From assembly GCF_900156825.1 (NCBI RefSeq), contig NZ_FTOV01000004.1:62001-126000 (forward strand): DNA of 64,000 bases, given 5' to 3'. A program made the translations under genes and the position numbers. Shown one piece after another: positions 8,382-19,636 of this stretch (positions are counted from its first letter, which is position 1; the number at the start of each line of letters is the position of its first letter). Source of the stretch: Chryseobacterium gambrini (GTDB lineage: Bacteria > Bacteroidota > Bacteroidia > Flavobacteriales > Weeksellaceae). Below the pieces are notes generated by a model. The model had not been told where the DNA came from, searched no databases, and saw nothing but the letters and a program-made list of their open reading frames with translations.

Positions 8382-10526
8382 TTATTTTACAATCTTCATC
8401 TCATCAATCAGCCATTTGGAATCTGCAAATTTATCGATAATGAAAAGAATATACTTTGTATCCACCATGATATTTCTGCTGAAACGAGGGTCATAATTAA
8501 TGTCGCTCATTGTTCCTTCCCATTGTCTGTCGAAATTCAGTCCTACCAGATTTCCGTTGGCATCAAGAGCCGGACTTCCGGAGTTTCCTCCCGTTGTGTG
8601 GTTGGTTGCAGTAAATCCTACAGGAACATCGCCGGTTTTATCTTTGTACACTCCGAAATCTTTTTTGCTGTAAAGCTCAATCAGCTTTTTCGGAACATCA
8701 AATTCATAATCTCCCGGAACATATTTTTCCATTACTCCCGCCAAATGCGTCTGATAATTGTAAGAAACAGCATCTCTCGGAGAAGAACCTTTCACTTTTC
8801 CGTACGTTACACGAAGCGTAGAGTTTGCATCTGGAAAGAATTTTCTGTCTTTATCCGTTGCCATTTGCTGCGCCATATAAGTCTTCTGTAAAGCATCAAT
8901 TTTCGTCTGCATCGATGTAAACTGAGGATCAGCTTTTGTGATGTAGGTATCTCTCATGGATAAATAAGTCTGATAAACAGGATCTTTTTTCAATGTTTTG
9001 ATCAGTTTGTCCTGATTGGAGAATGCCTTGTCGATATCTTTGCTCAGAGAAGCTCCGTTTACTTCAGTTCTTCCTGTGATGATGGAGTTTTTAGAATCTT
9101 CTTCAACGGTCTGAAGATTTTGTGCTTCATTTTTATATTTTTCAAATCCTGCAGGTAAAAATTCCGGAGCCGTTTTATTGGCATAAAGAGCCAGTAATTT
9201 TGCCGTAACTTTTGCATCAAGTTCTGCATTGTAATCTTTGTAGAAAGAAGTCAGTCTGTTTTTAAAGGAAGTTGTCCCTTTTTCGTCCATTCTTCCGGCT
9301 TCTACCGCAGTAATGTAGTTGTAGAAAAGATTGGCAAGCATTAAAGTTTCTGCATTTCTGATGGTTTCAGAATAATATGCGTTGTTTAATGCGTAAGGAG
9401 CCTGATCGTTGTACAGTTTGTTCAGCTGATCTAAAGTCGTTTTAATGTCTTTATTTTTAGCGATCAGAGAATTTTCATACTGTACTTTTTTCTCTACCGC
9501 GTTAGATTTTTTCAGACCTTCCACTTCTCCGATCCATTTTTTCCAGTAATTGGCTACCGAAGCGTATTTTGAAGCATACTGAATTCTTGTGGCATCATCG
9601 GTACGCATTTTTTCGTCCAGCGTTTTCAAAGCAACATCTCTCACTGCAATTCTCGCAGGATCGGTGTCTTTCATGATCTTTTCAACTGCGATAGCAGGAA
9701 GATATTCTGTGGTTCTTCCAGGGAATCCGAATACAAAAGTGAAATCATTCTCATTTTTATCTTTAATGGAAACCGGAAGATAATGTTTCGGAACGTAAGG
9801 AACGTTATCTTTAGAATATTCAGCAGGTTTGTTATTTTTATCAGCATAAATTCTGAACATGGAGAAATCTCCTGTATGTCTTGGCCAAACCCAGTTGTCT
9901 GTATCTGAACCGAATTTTCCGATGCTTTGAGGCGGCGCTCCTACCAGACGGATATCTTTGAATGTTTCGATAGTGAAAGCATAGAATTTATTCCCATAAT
10001 ACATGGATCTTACAGAAATCGACTGATAAGATTCTGTTTTCTGAGAATTTTTGTAAATCTCAATATTTTTGGCAATCTGTTTAGAAAGTTCGGGTTCCTG
10101 AAGTTTATCGGTTCCTTCTAAAATCTGAGAAGTCACTTCTTTGATATCAACAATAAAGTCTACCGTTACTCCCGGGTTCGGAAGTTCTCCCTGAGGATTT
10201 TTTGCCCAGAACCCATTCGATAAAAGGTCATTCTGTACCGTAGAGTGAGACTGAATCTGTCCGTATCCACAGTGATGGTTGGTAAGCAATAACCCTTTTG
10301 GCGAGATAATTTCCGCGGTACAGCCTCCGTTGAACTGTACTACCGCATCTTTTATGCTTGCTTTTTGCGGATTGAAAATATCTTTGGCAGAGATTTTCAT
10401 TCCCAAATCTTTCATTTCCTTTTCATTAAGCTCCGTTGGAATCCACATTCCGCCGTATTGCTGTGCAAACGTCATTACAGCCGGCAAAAGAAATACAGAT
10501 AGAAGTATCTTTTTTGTCATAATCAA
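8382..10526 (-). CDS. S46 family dipeptidyl peptidase, DPP11-type
   Basis: This 714-residue secreted serine peptidase has a signal peptide (cleavage near FAQ, residues 20-22), the His box TNHHCGYG (H84/H85) and the Ser box GGNSGSP with catalytic S649. S46 enzymes (DPP7, DPP11) release dipeptides from peptide N-termini in the periplasm of asaccharolytic and proteolytic Bacteroidota. In Porphyromonas the residue 18 after the catalytic serine sets specificity: Gly in DPP7 (hydrophobic P1), Arg in DPP11 (Asp/Glu P1). Here that residue is R667, in NFDRQWEG, so Asp/Glu preference is predicted. The length matches the family. The start could be codon 1 or codon 3 (MTKK). It is monocistronic. Confidence 0.93.
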   Translation of the reverse strand: MIMTKKILLSVFLLPAVMTFAQQYGGMWIPTELNEKEMKDLGMKISAKDIFNPQKASIKDAVVQFNGGCTAEIISPKGLLLTNHHCGYGQIQSHSTVQNDLLSNGFWAKNPQGELPNPGVTVDFIVDIKEVTSQILEGTDKLQEPELSKQIAKNIEIYKNSQKTESYQSISVRSMYYGNKFYAFTIETFKDIRLVGAPPQSIGKFGSDTDNWVWPRHTGDFSMFRIYADKNNKPAEYSKDNVPYVPKHYLPVSIKDKNENDFTFVFGFPGRTTEYLPAIAVEKIMKDTDPARIAVRDVALKTLDEKMRTDDATRIQYASKYASVANYWKKWIGEVEGLKKSNAVEKKVQYENSLIAKNKDIKTTLDQLNKLYNDQAPYALNNAYYSETIRNAETLMLANLFYNYITAVEAGRMDEKGTTSFKNRLTSFYKDYNAELDAKVTAKLLALYANKTAPEFLPAGFEKYKNEAQNLQTVEEDSKNSIITGRTEVNGASLSKDIDKAFSNQDKLIKTLKKDPVYQTYLSMRDTYITKADPQFTSMQTKIDALQKTYMAQQMATDKDRKFFPDANSTLRVTYGKVKGSSPRDAVSYNYQTHLAGVMEKYVPGDYEFDVPKKLIELYSKKDFGVYKDKTGDVPVGFTATNHTTGGNSGSPALDANGNLVGLNFDRQWEGTMSDINYDPRFSRNIMVDTKYILFIIDKFADSKWLIDEMKIVK

Positions 10527-10835
10527 AATTTTGCCCCAATTTACAAAGAAAAAGGGAGATTTGGGTTAAAATTGGCTGATAGTTAATTGTTTTTTTAGAG
10601 GCTGTTCAAATTTAAAATTTTATGATTCTTTTATTTTCAAAAACAAAATTTTAATTCAGCATAACGATTATTCTAGAAAAATAAAAACAAATAAAATTTT
10701 TGTATCAGGATTGATGATAAGGTTTAATCTTTAATCAGTTCGATCTATCAACCATCAACAAGAAACCATCAACAAGAAACTATCAGGCGGCTTAATTTTT
10801 GCTGCTGAAAAAGCATTCACGCTAAATCATTTATT
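10527..10835. other. Intergenic region with short CATCAAC repeats
   Basis: This 309-bp divergent spacer is AT-rich. On the minus side, 10536-10543 reads TAAATTGG, one mismatch from TAnnTTTG, and may be the S46 peptidase promoter. At 10747-10784 the 14-mer ACCATCAACAAGAA occurs twice in tandem, followed by a degenerate third copy (ACTATCA). I see no RNA gene or small ORF with support. Confidence 0.5.
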
Positions 10836-11312
10836 ATGAAAAAAACAATTCAGATTCTGGGAATCACTCTTATGCCACTTGTGGTTTCCTGTACCCAAAA
10901 AGACAAAAATCCTGAAGTGAACCCTAAAACAGATCCGATGGCGATTCAGGCTCCGGTGGACAGTACCAAAACAAATTCCGTTGCGGGTGCTGATAATTCA
11001 GAAAATTCTTTGGACTGGGACGGAACGTATGAAGCCACAGTTCCATGCGCAGACTGCCCCGGAATTAAAACGACACTTGTTCTAAATAAGGACAAAACTT
11101 TTAAAATCACAGAAGAATATCTGGAAAGAAATTCTAAAAATGAAGATACGGGAATGTTTGTATGGGATTCTACAGGAAGCATCATTACCTTAAACGGAAA
11201 AACTTCAAAATACAAATATAAAGTCGGGGAAAACACACTTACACAGCTTGATATGGAAGGAAAACCGATTGACGGTCCCAATAAAGCTCTGTATATTTTT
11301 AAAAAGAAATAA
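10836..11312 (+). CDS. NlpE-like outer-membrane lipoprotein
   Basis: This 158-residue protein has a lipoprotein signal with lipobox VVSC (C19). A Pro/Thr/Asp-rich linker (about 20-58) leads to a compact domain with the NlpE signature YEATVPCADCPGI (C71, C74) and TTLVLNKDKTF. NlpE N-terminal-type domains are small beta-barrels; in Enterobacteria NlpE senses surface contact and copper through Cpx. There is no Cpx system here, so only the fold-level assignment is secure. The CxxC pair may bind copper or form a disulfide. It stands alone, convergent with the MgtC-like gene 60 bp downstream. Confidence 0.82.
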   Translation: MKKTIQILGITLMPLVVSCTQKDKNPEVNPKTDPMAIQAPVDSTKTNSVAGADNSENSLDWDGTYEATVPCADCPGIKTTLVLNKDKTFKITEEYLERNSKNEDTGMFVWDSTGSIITLNGKTSKYKYKVGENTLTQLDMEGKPIDGPNKALYIFKKK

Positions 11313-11372
11313 AATGATTTACACATCTGAAATCTCTTCATCCGAAGGGATTTTTTATTGACATCGGTGATA

Positions 11373-12020
11373 TTAAAACTGATAGGCAATTATTTTATCA
11401 TCTTCCATCAGGCTTTTCATTAAAATTTCATGATTGGTATTATTGTCTGTAACCATCCATGTTGTCGATAAATTTCCCTGTGTGTACTGCTGTTTTGCGA
11501 GGGTGAATTTCAGATTGTTTTTCTTAAAAAGTTCTTCACAGTGTTGAATATCATGATAATTGACGACTGCAATTTTATACTCCCGGATTTTATGATGCCT
11601 GTCTATAAATTTTTCAAAATAGGTTAAATAATTTAAAACCAATAAAATAAGAAGCGTTCCGAGGAGAGAAAGATAAACATATCCGGATCCGACTGCCATT
11701 CCGATGGAAGCTGTTGCGAAAATGGTTGTGGCAGTGGTAATTCCGTCGATTTTATTATCCCCTTTAAAAATAACTCCCGCTCCCAGAAAGCCGATTCCGG
11801 TAATGATATTGGCAGCCAGCCGATCCGGATTGGCGACCCCGATTTTAATGGAAAGTATCGTAAACAGGCAGGATCCGAAACAGACCAGAATAAAAGTACG
11901 CAAACCTGCCGATTTGTTTCTGTATTCCCGCTCCGTTCCGATGAAAATGCCGAGAAGAACGGAGATGAAAATCAGCAGAAGCTCATTCTGGATGACGTAA
12001 TGATCTTTTAAAAATTCCAT
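11373..12020 (-). CDS. MgtC/SapB family membrane protein
   Basis: I place the start at 12020 (MEFLKDHY), giving 215 residues. An open extension reaches to 12215, but it overlaps the divergent gene at 12106 and lacks family similarity. The membrane domain (about 1-140) contains the MgtC/SapB hallmarks GIFIGTEREYRNKSAGLRT and ITGIGFLGAGVIFK, followed by TTATTIFATASIG. The C-terminal part (about 155-215) looks like a small ACT-like cytoplasmic domain. MgtC relatives regulate ATP synthase or magnesium and phosphate homeostasis in pathogens, while many environmental homologues are uncharacterised membrane proteins. It is a single gene with no visible operon partner. Confidence 0.88.
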   Translation of the reverse strand: MEFLKDHYVIQNELLLIFISVLLGIFIGTEREYRNKSAGLRTFILVCFGSCLFTILSIKIGVANPDRLAANIITGIGFLGAGVIFKGDNKIDGITTATTIFATASIGMAVGSGYVYLSLLGTLLILLVLNYLTYFEKFIDRHHKIREYKIAVVNYHDIQHCEELFKKNNLKFTLAKQQYTQGNLSTTWMVTDNNTNHEILMKSLMEDDKIIAYQF

Positions 12021-12105
12021 TTTGAAGATTTTACTAAATAAAATTACAATAATTCTTTTGATAAAAATCCAAATGAGGTATATTGTATCGTAAAATACTA
12101 AACCA

Positions 12106-12807
12106 TTGAATGAAAGTCTGAAAAAGTCGATTGAAAACCTGTATTCTGTTTTTTCAAAATATGAAATCCGATCTGTTATCGAGGGATGCCCATGTTGTGT
12201 TTCGGATCGTGACAAAGAGAAAATTCATAGTAAGGAACTCAGAGAGCTCGAAGAAGAGGATCTTTCACGATATGCTTTCAAAGCAATGACAACGTGGGGA
12301 AATGTGGATGATTTTAAACATTTCCTGCCGAGAATACTGGAACTTTGCATTGATCAGAATCTTGGAATTCAGCCGTTTGGTATTTTCGGAAAACTGGAAT
12401 ACGGAAAATGGGAAGTCTGGGATGGTATTGAAAAAGAAGCGGTTATCACTTTTCTTTTGGAATGGTGGAAGTATTTCTTAGAAAATAGAAATTTTTTTGA
12501 TGATGATCTGTTTTTCGGAATCTATAATGTGACGGGTAAAATTGAAAAATTATTAGAATACTGGAAAGTGGATATTGCCCAAAACAGCTTTATGATTTAT
12601 GTGGATTTAATCCGGTATTATTATCAGGATTTTGTCAACGAAAACCTGAAAAATAAAAGTTTCGATGAATCAGATCGGGAAAAATTTCTGAAGTGGATCA
12701 AAGAAAATTCAAAAAGTCTTGAAGAAGGTTTTTATTATTTCGAAAAGAGGGATGAAAGATTTGCCAGGGAAATTTCGGATGCTCTGTATATTTTGGAACA
12801 CAGCTAA
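12106..12807 (+). CDS. Conserved-looking hypothetical protein, 233 aa
   Basis: The frame opens with TTG at 12106 (TTG AAT GAA AGT); an in-frame stop lies just upstream and no ATG is nearby, so a TTG start is required. The protein is acidic and helix-rich with no signal peptide or membrane segment, and has a CPCC cysteine cluster near residue 28 (EGCPCCVSDRDKEKIH). Aromatic helices follow (FLLEWWKYFLEN, RYYYQDFVNEN). I do not recognise a family. The CPCC motif could bind a metal or be redox-active. It is divergent from the MgtC-like gene and ends at its own terminator. That it is a real gene is well supported by length and composition. Confidence 0.75.
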   Translation: MNESLKKSIENLYSVFSKYEIRSVIEGCPCCVSDRDKEKIHSKELRELEEEDLSRYAFKAMTTWGNVDDFKHFLPRILELCIDQNLGIQPFGIFGKLEYGKWEVWDGIEKEAVITFLLEWWKYFLENRNFFDDDLFFGIYNVTGKIEKLLEYWKVDIAQNSFMIYVDLIRYYYQDFVNENLKNKSFDESDREKFLKWIKENSKSLEEGFYYFEKRDERFAREISDALYILEHS

Positions 12808-12808
12808 A

Positions 12809-12837
12809 AAAAGACTGCCTTTGAAAGACAGTCTTTT
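12809..12837. terminator. Bidirectional terminator
   Basis: A 9-bp outer stem (AAAAGACTG / CAGTCTTTT) with an inner CTTT/AAAG pairing lies between the convergent genes ending at 12807 and 12857. Confidence 0.8.
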
Positions 12838-12856
12838 GTAATTATCTAAAGCAAAA

Positions 12857-14959
<2,103 letters not shown>

Positions 14960-15028
14960 TTAAACCCACTGATTATCCACCAGATAAAATCGGGGTTAAA
15001 ATTCAGGTAACATAAGGTTCCCATATAA

Positions 15029-15085
15029 TTTAAAAAATGTTAAAACTCCCTTAAACAGAGGATCCTGAAAGTCAGAATACATTTG
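15029..15085 (+). promoter_or_regulatory. Promoter with three 11-bp TTAA repeats (Pho-box-like)
   Basis: Three head-to-tail 11-bp units begin at 15029 (TTTAAAAAATG), 15040 (TTAAAACTCCC) and 15051 (TTAAACAGAGG). The last unit starts 27 bp before a perfect -7 box TACATTTG at 15078-15085. OmpR-type regulators of the PhoB family bind direct repeats with an 11-bp period in place of a -35. The same arrangement occurs before the SusC gene (19554-19620). Confidence 0.6.
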
Positions 15086-15103
15086 CAAAGCTAATTTGTA
15101 GAT

Positions 15104-18100
15104 ATGAGAAAAGTAAAGATTGTATTGGGACTATTGTTCCTGAGTTTTGGAACGCTTGCGTATGCGCAGACCACTCAGGCTTCTATTGTAGGAAAAGTTA
15201 CCGGAACCGGAAAAGCTCCGCAGGAAAAGGTAAAAGTAACCATTGTAAATGAATCGACAGGTTTTAAAACGGAAACGGAAACCAATTCGAAAGGGGAATA
15301 TATTTTCAAAGAAATTCCTTTGGGCGGCCCTTACACGGTATTCGTAAATGATGAAAAAAGGGAAGGCCACAATGTGAATTTTGGAGATCAGGTAACGGTA
15401 AACGTAGATTTGGGAAGCGAGAAAAGCATTGAAGAAGTGGTTGTTACCGGAAATTTAAAAAACAAAATCGGGAATTTAGGTGCGGCAACAGCCATCACAA
15501 CCAAAAATATCGGAATTTTGCCTGTAAACGGAAGAAACTTCAATAACCTTGCTGAACTTTCGCCGTTGAGCGGTAAAAACGGAAGTATTTCCGGACAGTT
15601 GGGTTCTTCCACGAATTTTACCATCGACGGAATGACAGCTAAAAATCCTACTTCTGCAGGTTCTACCACAAGCAGAAGTAATGCTCCTTTTTCTATTTCC
15701 ATCGAAGCGGTTCGTGAATTTAAAGTAACCACCAATCAATATGATGTCACATTGGGAAGAAGCGGAGGAGGAACTGTAAGTGCAGTTACAAAATCAGGAA
15801 CCAATAAATTCTCTGGAAGTGCATGGGAATATTTGAGGACAAACTGGCTTTCCAGCAAATACGACATCAGAGGAAATAAAATCAACAACGATTTTTCCAC
15901 TTCCCAGTTCGGATTCTCTTTAGGCGGACCGATCATCAAAAACAAACTGCATTTCTTCGTTGCATGGGATCATCAGTTGGATTCAAGACCATTGCAGATT
16001 GCCGATATCAAATCTCATGACGACGAATTAAGATTAAATACCACAACGGCTACTTTAAATAAATTCCTTGATATTGCCAGAGCAAAATATGGCGTTGGAA
16101 ATACACCGCAGTTCGGAAGTTTTGATAAAGTGAGAAATTCTGATGCCGGATTTTTGCGTTTAGACTGGCAAATTAACGATAAAAACTTATTGACTTTAAG
16201 AAATAACTTCACCTATGATCTGAACAAAAACGGTTTAGGAGACAACACAGCGATCAACGCTTTTGAATCGTATGGAAATGATAAAAATCTGGATAACAGC
16301 TTATTGTTGACTTTAAGATCAAACTTAAAACCGAATATGACGAACGAACTGAAGGCGCAGTATCTTTACACGTTTCAGGACAGTTACCAAAACGATCAGC
16401 TTGGTCATCCCGTACCGAGAGCCATTGTCGAAAATATCGTAACCAGCATCGACGGAAAAGATAAAGCAACCAATATTCAGATCGGAGGACACCGTTTTGC
16501 GCAGGAAAGTTTCAGAAATAATGTTTTCCAGATCGTAGACAATTTATACTACAATACCGATAAAATCAAATATACCTTCGGAGCAGATTTAATGTACACG
16601 ATGGCAAAATCGGTGTACGGAAGTGAAGTGAACGGAAGATTCCACTTCAGGGAAAATCCTACTGTGAACGGAGGAGATAATCTATTTAATTTTAATAATC
16701 TTGTGGCGTACAGATTTTACAGAGAAGTTCCTTTGATGGAAGATCCTTCTGTAAAGTCCAATATTTATAACTTGGGAGTTTACGGACAGATTCAGACAAA
16801 AATTGCAAAAGGTCTGGATTTAATGGCGGGTTTAAGATTGGATTACGGCGGTTATCCGAAAGCAGGCTTCAATCAGAAATTGTATGATGAAATGGGAATC
16901 CGGACAGATAATCAGATCAAATCATTCATCATTCAGCCAAGATTCCAGTTCGATTGGAATATTAATGAAGGAAATAAAGACTTCCTGAAATTCGGGGCTG
17001 GAATTTTCTCTTCAGACATCAACAATTATATGATTATCAATAATCTGGTGTTTGACGGAAGACATTTGGCAACAGTGGATGTAAATCCTTCACAGATTGG
17101 TCTTAAGCCGGATTTCATCAGCTACAGAAACGATTACGGAACGGTTCCTACTTTAGCGCAGTATCAGCTTCCTACCATTAACTACACAGGAAAAGATGCA
17201 AAAATTCCGGTGGTTTACAAAGCCAATGTTTCTTATACGCATTTCTTCAACGATAGATTCAGAGCGGGAGTTGCGGGTTACATGACGTTGGGAAGAAACA
17301 ACTATTTCTACTACGACAGGAATATGGTGTCAAATCCGTATTTTACGCTGGATAATGAAGGCGGAAGAGGTGTTTTTGTTCCTGCAGCAACCATTGCAGC
17401 CAACGGAACACTGAACTGGAAAGATGGGAGAATCAACAAAAATTTTGGAAGAGTTCTGGAATTGGTGAGTGATGGAAAAGTCAATCAGTTTTCATTCGTA
17501 TTAGATACAAGTTACCGTTACTGGAAAGACGGAGAAATTACAGCAAGTTACACCTGGGCAGACATCAAAGACAACACTTCGTATAACGGAAACGTAGCCA
17601 ATTCTGCAACACTGTCTACCATGGTTTCGGGAGATCCGAGAAACTTAAGAATGTCGTATTCTGACAACCAGTTCAGAAACAAAGTCGTGATTTACGGGAA
17701 CTCTCCAACGATTGCAGGATTTACTTTGGGAATCAGGTATGCCGGAATCGGCGGAACCCGTTTCTCTGTAGCGGCAGGAGGAAATGTAAACGGAGATTTC
17801 GTAGATACGAACGATTTAGCTTACATTTTTCCGAATCTTACACAGACTTTAATTGATAATCCTGAAGTGGGACAGGCTTTGAAGAACTACATTACAGATT
17901 ACAACAACAAAGTTGCAGAAAGAAACGGCGGAAAGAACGGTTTCTACGGAGTTTGGGATGTTCGTGTAGCAAAGAAAATCAAATTTGAAAAAATCGGAGC
18001 CTTTGAACTTTCAGTGGATATTTTCAACGTTGCCAATTTGCTTAACAAAGAATGGGGCGTTAACAAATCTTACGGAAATACGGCACTGTACAGAATTACA

Positions 18101-18211
18101 GGATTTGATCAGGCAACAAAACAGTTTAAATACAGTCTGAATACAAGCGGACTGGAGCCACTTTCAGGAAATCCTTACCAAATCCAGATCGGAGCGAAAT
18201 ATTCTTTCTAA
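15104..18211 (+). CDS. Oar-like TonB-dependent outer-membrane receptor
   Basis: This 1035-residue protein has a signal peptide (cleavage about AYAQ, 18-22), a carboxypeptidase-regulatory-like beta-sandwich (about 27-108), a TonB-box-like EEVVVTGN (about 109-117), a plug domain (FTIDGMTAKNPTS, GGGTVSAVTKSGTNKFSG) and a large barrel ending in the aromatic strand IQIGAKYSF. This architecture is that of Oar/OmpA-related TonB receptors of Bacteroidota, which import large or scarce substrates. The substrate is not readable from sequence. The Pho-like promoter and the glycerophosphodiesterase downstream suggest an organophosphate ligand. A weak terminator lies at 18300-18325. Confidence 0.9.
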   Translation: MRKVKIVLGLLFLSFGTLAYAQTTQASIVGKVTGTGKAPQEKVKVTIVNESTGFKTETETNSKGEYIFKEIPLGGPYTVFVNDEKREGHNVNFGDQVTVNVDLGSEKSIEEVVVTGNLKNKIGNLGAATAITTKNIGILPVNGRNFNNLAELSPLSGKNGSISGQLGSSTNFTIDGMTAKNPTSAGSTTSRSNAPFSISIEAVREFKVTTNQYDVTLGRSGGGTVSAVTKSGTNKFSGSAWEYLRTNWLSSKYDIRGNKINNDFSTSQFGFSLGGPIIKNKLHFFVAWDHQLDSRPLQIADIKSHDDELRLNTTTATLNKFLDIARAKYGVGNTPQFGSFDKVRNSDAGFLRLDWQINDKNLLTLRNNFTYDLNKNGLGDNTAINAFESYGNDKNLDNSLLLTLRSNLKPNMTNELKAQYLYTFQDSYQNDQLGHPVPRAIVENIVTSIDGKDKATNIQIGGHRFAQESFRNNVFQIVDNLYYNTDKIKYTFGADLMYTMAKSVYGSEVNGRFHFRENPTVNGGDNLFNFNNLVAYRFYREVPLMEDPSVKSNIYNLGVYGQIQTKIAKGLDLMAGLRLDYGGYPKAGFNQKLYDEMGIRTDNQIKSFIIQPRFQFDWNINEGNKDFLKFGAGIFSSDINNYMIINNLVFDGRHLATVDVNPSQIGLKPDFISYRNDYGTVPTLAQYQLPTINYTGKDAKIPVVYKANVSYTHFFNDRFRAGVAGYMTLGRNNYFYYDRNMVSNPYFTLDNEGGRGVFVPAATIAANGTLNWKDGRINKNFGRVLELVSDGKVNQFSFVLDTSYRYWKDGEITASYTWADIKDNTSYNGNVANSATLSTMVSGDPRNLRMSYSDNQFRNKVVIYGNSPTIAGFTLGIRYAGIGGTRFSVAAGGNVNGDFVDTNDLAYIFPNLTQTLIDNPEVGQALKNYITDYNNKVAERNGGKNGFYGVWDVRVAKKIKFEKIGAFELSVDIFNVANLLNKEWGVNKSYGNTALYRITGFDQATKQFKYSLNTSGLEPLSGNPYQIQIGAKYSF

Positions 18212-18580
18212 TCTAAAAATAAGTTTAAACTCATTTTAATGTAACTGCAAAAGAGACAAAAGACTTTGTTGAGTTTATTTAAAGTATTTCAAAAGTCTGC
18301 AAAGAGAAAAATCTTTGATTTTTTTAACTTATGTGCTCTTTTTTTTACATTTAAGTACTCAACTTAAATAACTAAAGTGTTACAATCTTTTGCGGTAAAA
18401 AAGTTTAGACAAGTTTAATGTGAAAAATGTAAATGGTCAATTTTGCTTTGCAAGTCAATTGTTAATTTTAAATAACTGATCATTGAAAGCGAAGGATTCA
18501 CAATTGACGATTCACTTAAATAAATTTATATACCTTTATCTGAAAGTTGAAAGACTTTCGAATACTATTCAAATTATATT
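18212..18580. other. Intergenic region between receptor and glycerophosphodiesterase genes
   Basis: This 369-bp AT-rich spacer holds a weak terminator-like hairpin at 18300-18325 (CAAAGA / TCTTTG, then a T run). TACCTTTA at 18531-18538 is one base off the TAnnTTTG box and 42 bp before the next start. I do not see the 11-bp TTAA repeats found before the two receptor genes. Confidence 0.5.
18300..18325 (+). terminator. Weak rho-independent terminator of the TonB receptor gene
   Basis: A 6-bp stem (CAAAGA / TCTTTG) with a 6-nt loop is followed by A and seven T residues. The stem has only two G-C pairs, so read-through into the next gene is likely. Confidence 0.5.
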
Positions 18581-19324
18581 ATGAAAAATTTTATCTTAGG
18601 GTTAGCAGTTTTAAGCACAGTAGTAATGAAGGCACAAACCCAGATCGTAGCGCACAGAGGTTATTGGCAGACGCAGCCGCCGACAACGGAAAATTCTCTG
18701 AAATCGTTGGAAAACGCACAGAATTTGAAGATTTACGGATCTGAATTCGATGTGAGAATGACGAAAGACGGAGTTTTGGTGGTAAACCACGACGAACATC
18801 ACGCCAAAATGGAAATTTCCGAAACCGATTTTAAAGAACTGGAAAAAGTAAAATTATCCAACGGTGAAGATTTTCCCACTCTGAAAGACTATTTAAAACA
18901 GGGAAAAAAAGATAAGTCGCTAAAACTGGTGGTTGAAATAAAGCCTGACAAAACGAAGGAAAAAGAGGATGAACTGACGGCGAAAACCATCAAAATGATT
19001 AAGGATATGAAGCTTGGAGCGCAATGCGATTTTATTTCTTTCAGCTTAAATATCTGTAAGGAAATTAAAAGGCTGGAACCCACTTTTAAAGTTCAGTATC
19101 TGAAAGGAGAGCTTTCTCCGCAGCAGATCAAGGACGAAGGTTTGGACGGAATCGATTACCATTACAGCATTTTCCAGAAAAATCCTACATGGATTGCAGA
19201 TGCAAAAGCTTTGGGATTGATCACCAATGCATGGACGGTGAATGACGTTGCCATTGCCGATGAATTAAAAAAGCAGGGAATTGGTTTCATCACTACCAAT
19301 ATTCCGGATCAGCTTAAAAAATAA
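18581..19324 (+). CDS. Secreted glycerophosphodiester phosphodiesterase
   Basis: This 247-residue protein has a signal peptide (cleavage about MKAQ, residues 16-19) and the complete GDPD active-site set: AHRG (H25, R26), TEN (E37, N38), SEFDV (E55, D57), H70 and VEIKP. These enzymes hydrolyse glycerophosphodiesters to glycerol-3-phosphate and an alcohol using a divalent metal. Export to the periplasm implies scavenging of phospholipid head groups from outside. It is about the length of a minimal family member. It lies between two TonB-dependent receptors in the same orientation, fitting a phosphate- or glycerophosphate-acquisition locus. Confidence 0.93.
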   Translation: MKNFILGLAVLSTVVMKAQTQIVAHRGYWQTQPPTTENSLKSLENAQNLKIYGSEFDVRMTKDGVLVVNHDEHHAKMEISETDFKELEKVKLSNGEDFPTLKDYLKQGKKDKSLKLVVEIKPDKTKEKEDELTAKTIKMIKDMKLGAQCDFISFSLNICKEIKRLEPTFKVQYLKGELSPQQIKDEGLDGIDYHYSIFQKNPTWIADAKALGLITNAWTVNDVAIADELKKQGIGFITTNIPDQLKK

Positions 19325-19347
19325 GATCATGTCATCTTTATACAGAA

Positions 19348-19377
19348 AGTCTGTCTCTTTTGAGGCGGACTTTTTTT
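19348..19377 (+). terminator. Rho-independent terminator of the glycerophosphodiesterase gene
   Basis: A 10-bp stem with two wobbles (AGTCTGTCTC / GAGGCGGACT), loop TTTT, and a run of seven T residues. Confidence 0.85.
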
Positions 19378-19553
19378 GTTTTAAAAGTTTCTTTTAAAAT
19401 TCAGCCAACTTTGTGGTATCCCTTATTTACTCAGGAAAAGACAATAAAATTAGGGAAATAAATCAGCTTTAAAATATTAAAAATTATTCATTCGTTTAAC
19501 CTCTTGTTAACCAGTTGGCTGTGCAATGTTATTAAGGTTTAATTAATATGGCG

Positions 19554-19620
19554 TTTAATAATTCTTTAATAAATGTTAAAATAGTATTAAAATCCTACTC
19601 ATAATATCGTTTTAGTTTTG
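19554..19620 (+). promoter_or_regulatory. Promoter with four 11-bp TTAA repeats (Pho-box-like)
   Basis: Four head-to-tail 11-bp units start at 19554, 19565, 19576 and 19587 (TTTAATAATTC, TTTAATAAATG, TTAAAATAGTA, TTAAAATCCTA). The last begins 26 bp before a perfect -7 box TAGTTTTG at 19613-19620, which is 16 bp before the SusC start. Period and spacing match the promoter at 15029-15085. Confidence 0.65.
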
Positions 19621-19636
19621 CGCAAACAAAAAGGAT

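Noticed and set aside
12021..12215. N-terminal extension of the MgtC-like protein
   Set aside because: It overlaps the divergent gene at 12106 and lacks family similarity; ATG at 12020 gives a normal MgtC start.
14975..14983. TTATCCACC as a DnaA box upstream of the TonB receptor
   Set aside because: One mismatch at the last base, single copy, and no context for an origin.
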